From NCBI GenBank assembly GCA_014379045.1, contig JACMMK010000242.1:1-6832 (forward strand): DNA of 6,832 bases, read 5' to 3'. Made by a program: the position numbers and the translations under genes. Shown piece by piece: positions 6,026-6,832 of the stretch; position 1 is the stretch's first letter; the number at the start of each line of letters is the position of its first letter. The stretch is from Burkholderiales bacterium (GTDB taxonomy: Bacteria; Pseudomonadota; Gammaproteobacteria; Burkholderiales; CAIKXV01). The notes beneath the pieces were generated by a model. The model was not told the origin of the DNA and did no database searches. It saw only the letters and a list, made by a program, of their open reading frames with translations.

Positions 6026-6815
6026 GCGATCGACTCCGGTATTGCGAATCACCGATCTTACTAAACGCGTGACCACCGGCGACACTTCGCTCACGATATT
6101 GGCCGACGTCAGTTTCGAGATCGAGCGGGGCGCTTCGGTTGCGGTGCTCGGCGCCTCCGGATCGGGGAAGACGACGCTGCTCGGCCTGCTCGCCGGCCTC
6201 GACACGCCGAGCGAGGGTCGGGTCGAGGTCGACGGCGAGGATATCTTCCGCCTCGACGAGGACGGGCGCGCTGCGTTGCGCCAGCGGCTGATCGGGTTCG
6301 TGTTCCAGTCGTTCCAGCTGCTGCCCGCGCTGACCGCGCTCGAGAACGTGATGCTGCCGCTCGAGCTCGCAGGCAAACCTGATGCGCGTGCTCAGGCGCT
6401 GCCGATGCTCGCACGCGTCGGCCTCGGTGCGCGGGTGAGTCATTATCCGAAGCAACTCTCCGGTGGCGAGCAACAGCGGGTTGCGCTCGCGCGCGCCTTC
6501 GTGACCAATCCGCGCGTCCTGATGGCCGACGAGCCGACCGGAAATCTCGATGCCGTCACCGGCAACGACGTGATCGAGCTGATGTTCGAATTGAACCGGG
6601 AACAGGGCACGACGCTCGTGCTGGTCACGCATGACGAACAGCTCGCGCGCCGGTGCGGGCGAAGGTTGCGCATCGCCGCGGGGCGGTTGATCGCCGACGA
6701 GCGCGATGCGTCCATTGCAACCAGCGCCAACGATGTCTCCGCGATGTCCGCACGGCGTGTCGACAGCGCCGTGCGCCCGGTGCACGCCGCGCGCGACGCG
6801 AGCGAGCCGGCATGA
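6012..6815 (+). CDS. ybbA: ABC transporter ATP-binding protein, LolD/MacB type (YbbA-like)
   Basis: A 267-residue ATPase with all catalytic motifs: Walker A GASGSGKT (47-54), Q-loop Q99 in FVFQSFQLLP, signature LSGGEQQR (149-156), Walker B VLMADEP (169-175) with E174, D-loop GNLD (177-180) and H-loop H207. The FVFQSF, ADEPTGNLD and NREQGTTLVLVTHD stretches closely resemble E. coli YbbA, which is also head-to-head with tesA and followed by the permease YbbP. The family drives mechanical or lipid-linked export at the inner membrane; the YbbAP substrate is not established. It is about 40 residues longer than YbbA because of a low-complexity C-terminal tail after RLIADERDAS. The ATG at 6012 follows a weak purine-rich stretch (agaagaactgagcg). 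The stop overlaps the next start as ATGA, indicating translational coupling. Confidence 0.93.
   Translation: MNSDTRSTPVLRITDLTKRVTTGDTSLTILADVSFEIERGASVAVLGASGSGKTTLLGLLAGLDTPSEGRVEVDGEDIFRLDEDGRAALRQRLIGFVFQSFQLLPALTALENVMLPLELAGKPDARAQALPMLARVGLGARVSHYPKQLSGGEQQRVALARAFVTNPRVLMADEPTGNLDAVTGNDVIELMFELNREQGTTLVLVTHDEQLARRCGRRLRIAAGRLIADERDASIATSANDVSAMSARRVDSAVRPVHAARDASEPA
6034..6037 (-). promoter_or_regulatory. Possible Shine-Dalgarno of tesA inside the ABC gene
   Basis: GGAG on the minus strand lies 8 bases before the GTG at 6025. It is inside the opening codons of the divergent ABC gene. It favours the upstream GTG start of tesA over the ATG at 5995. Confidence 0.45.
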
Positions 6816-6832
6816 AGCGCGCGCTAGTGAGC
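6812..6832 (+). CDS. Start of the downstream gene, probably the cognate permease (YbbP/FtsX type), truncated
   Basis: Only seven codons (MKRALVS) are inside the window. The ATG overlaps the stop of the ABC gene by four bases (ATGA), typical of a coupled permease. The identity rests on the order in E. coli (ybbA-ybbP), not on the sequence seen. Confidence 0.5.

Noticed and set aside
6026..6376. N-terminal extension of tesA up to an ATG at 6376
   Set aside because: It would place 117 residues of low-complexity antisense sequence before a normal signal peptide. The GTG at 6025 or the ATG at 5995 fits the family length.
5193..6785. A 530-codon open frame on the minus strand
   Set aside because: It runs antisense across the ABC gene and over tesA and the selD end. 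The product is Arg/Ala-rich with no family motifs, while the other frames show complete known proteins.

Overview
The window is high-GC bacterial DNA with third codon positions mostly G or C. Its gene content points to a proteobacterium, probably beta- and less likely gammaproteobacterial: an ArnD-type deformylase, a Bcp peroxiredoxin, a PIN-PhoH protein, a selU/selD pair, and a head-to-head tesA and ybbA-like ABC pair of the kind found in E. coli. The class assignment is inference from protein resemblance and gene order, because no rRNA or tRNA gene is present. No mobile element, CRISPR array or phage gene is visible.

Layout. From the left edge to about 4037 the genes run on the minus strand. 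In transcription order they are selU/mnmH (tRNA 2-selenouridine synthase), an arnD-like deformylase, bcp (thiol peroxidase) and phoH (PIN domain plus PhoH ATPase, cut by the window edge at its Walker A motif). arnD and bcp are 48 bases apart and probably co-transcribed. selU is separated from arnD by 131 bases, and bcp from phoH by 325 bases that hold a strong hairpin and a 10-base repeat. From about 4094 to 5290, divergent from selU, lies selD on the plus strand. tesA follows on the minus strand, convergent with selD. Its start region meets or overlaps the start of a plus-strand LolD/YbbA-type ABC ATPase, which is coupled by an ATGA overlap to a permease cut by the right edge.

The main result is selD. 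Its conserved N-terminal motif continues upstream of the nearest simple ORF through an in-frame TGA at 4238-4240. That TGA sits where E. coli SelD has catalytic Cys17, and a bacterial SECIS-like hairpin follows at the expected distance. SelD is therefore predicted to be a selenoprotein, and standard gene calling would cut it at a TTG just after the active site. The cell should also have selA, selB and selC, which are not in the window.

How the genes work together. SelD makes selenophosphate. SelU uses it to convert 2-thiouridine to 2-selenouridine in tRNA, and Sec synthesis uses it too, including the Sec in SelD itself. A perfect 22-base palindrome covers the GTG start of selU in the divergent selU/selD region and is a candidate operator or translational hairpin. 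The other genes are ordinary envelope, redox and lipid functions. I see no new multigene system; the points of interest are the recoded SelD and the selU/selD control region.
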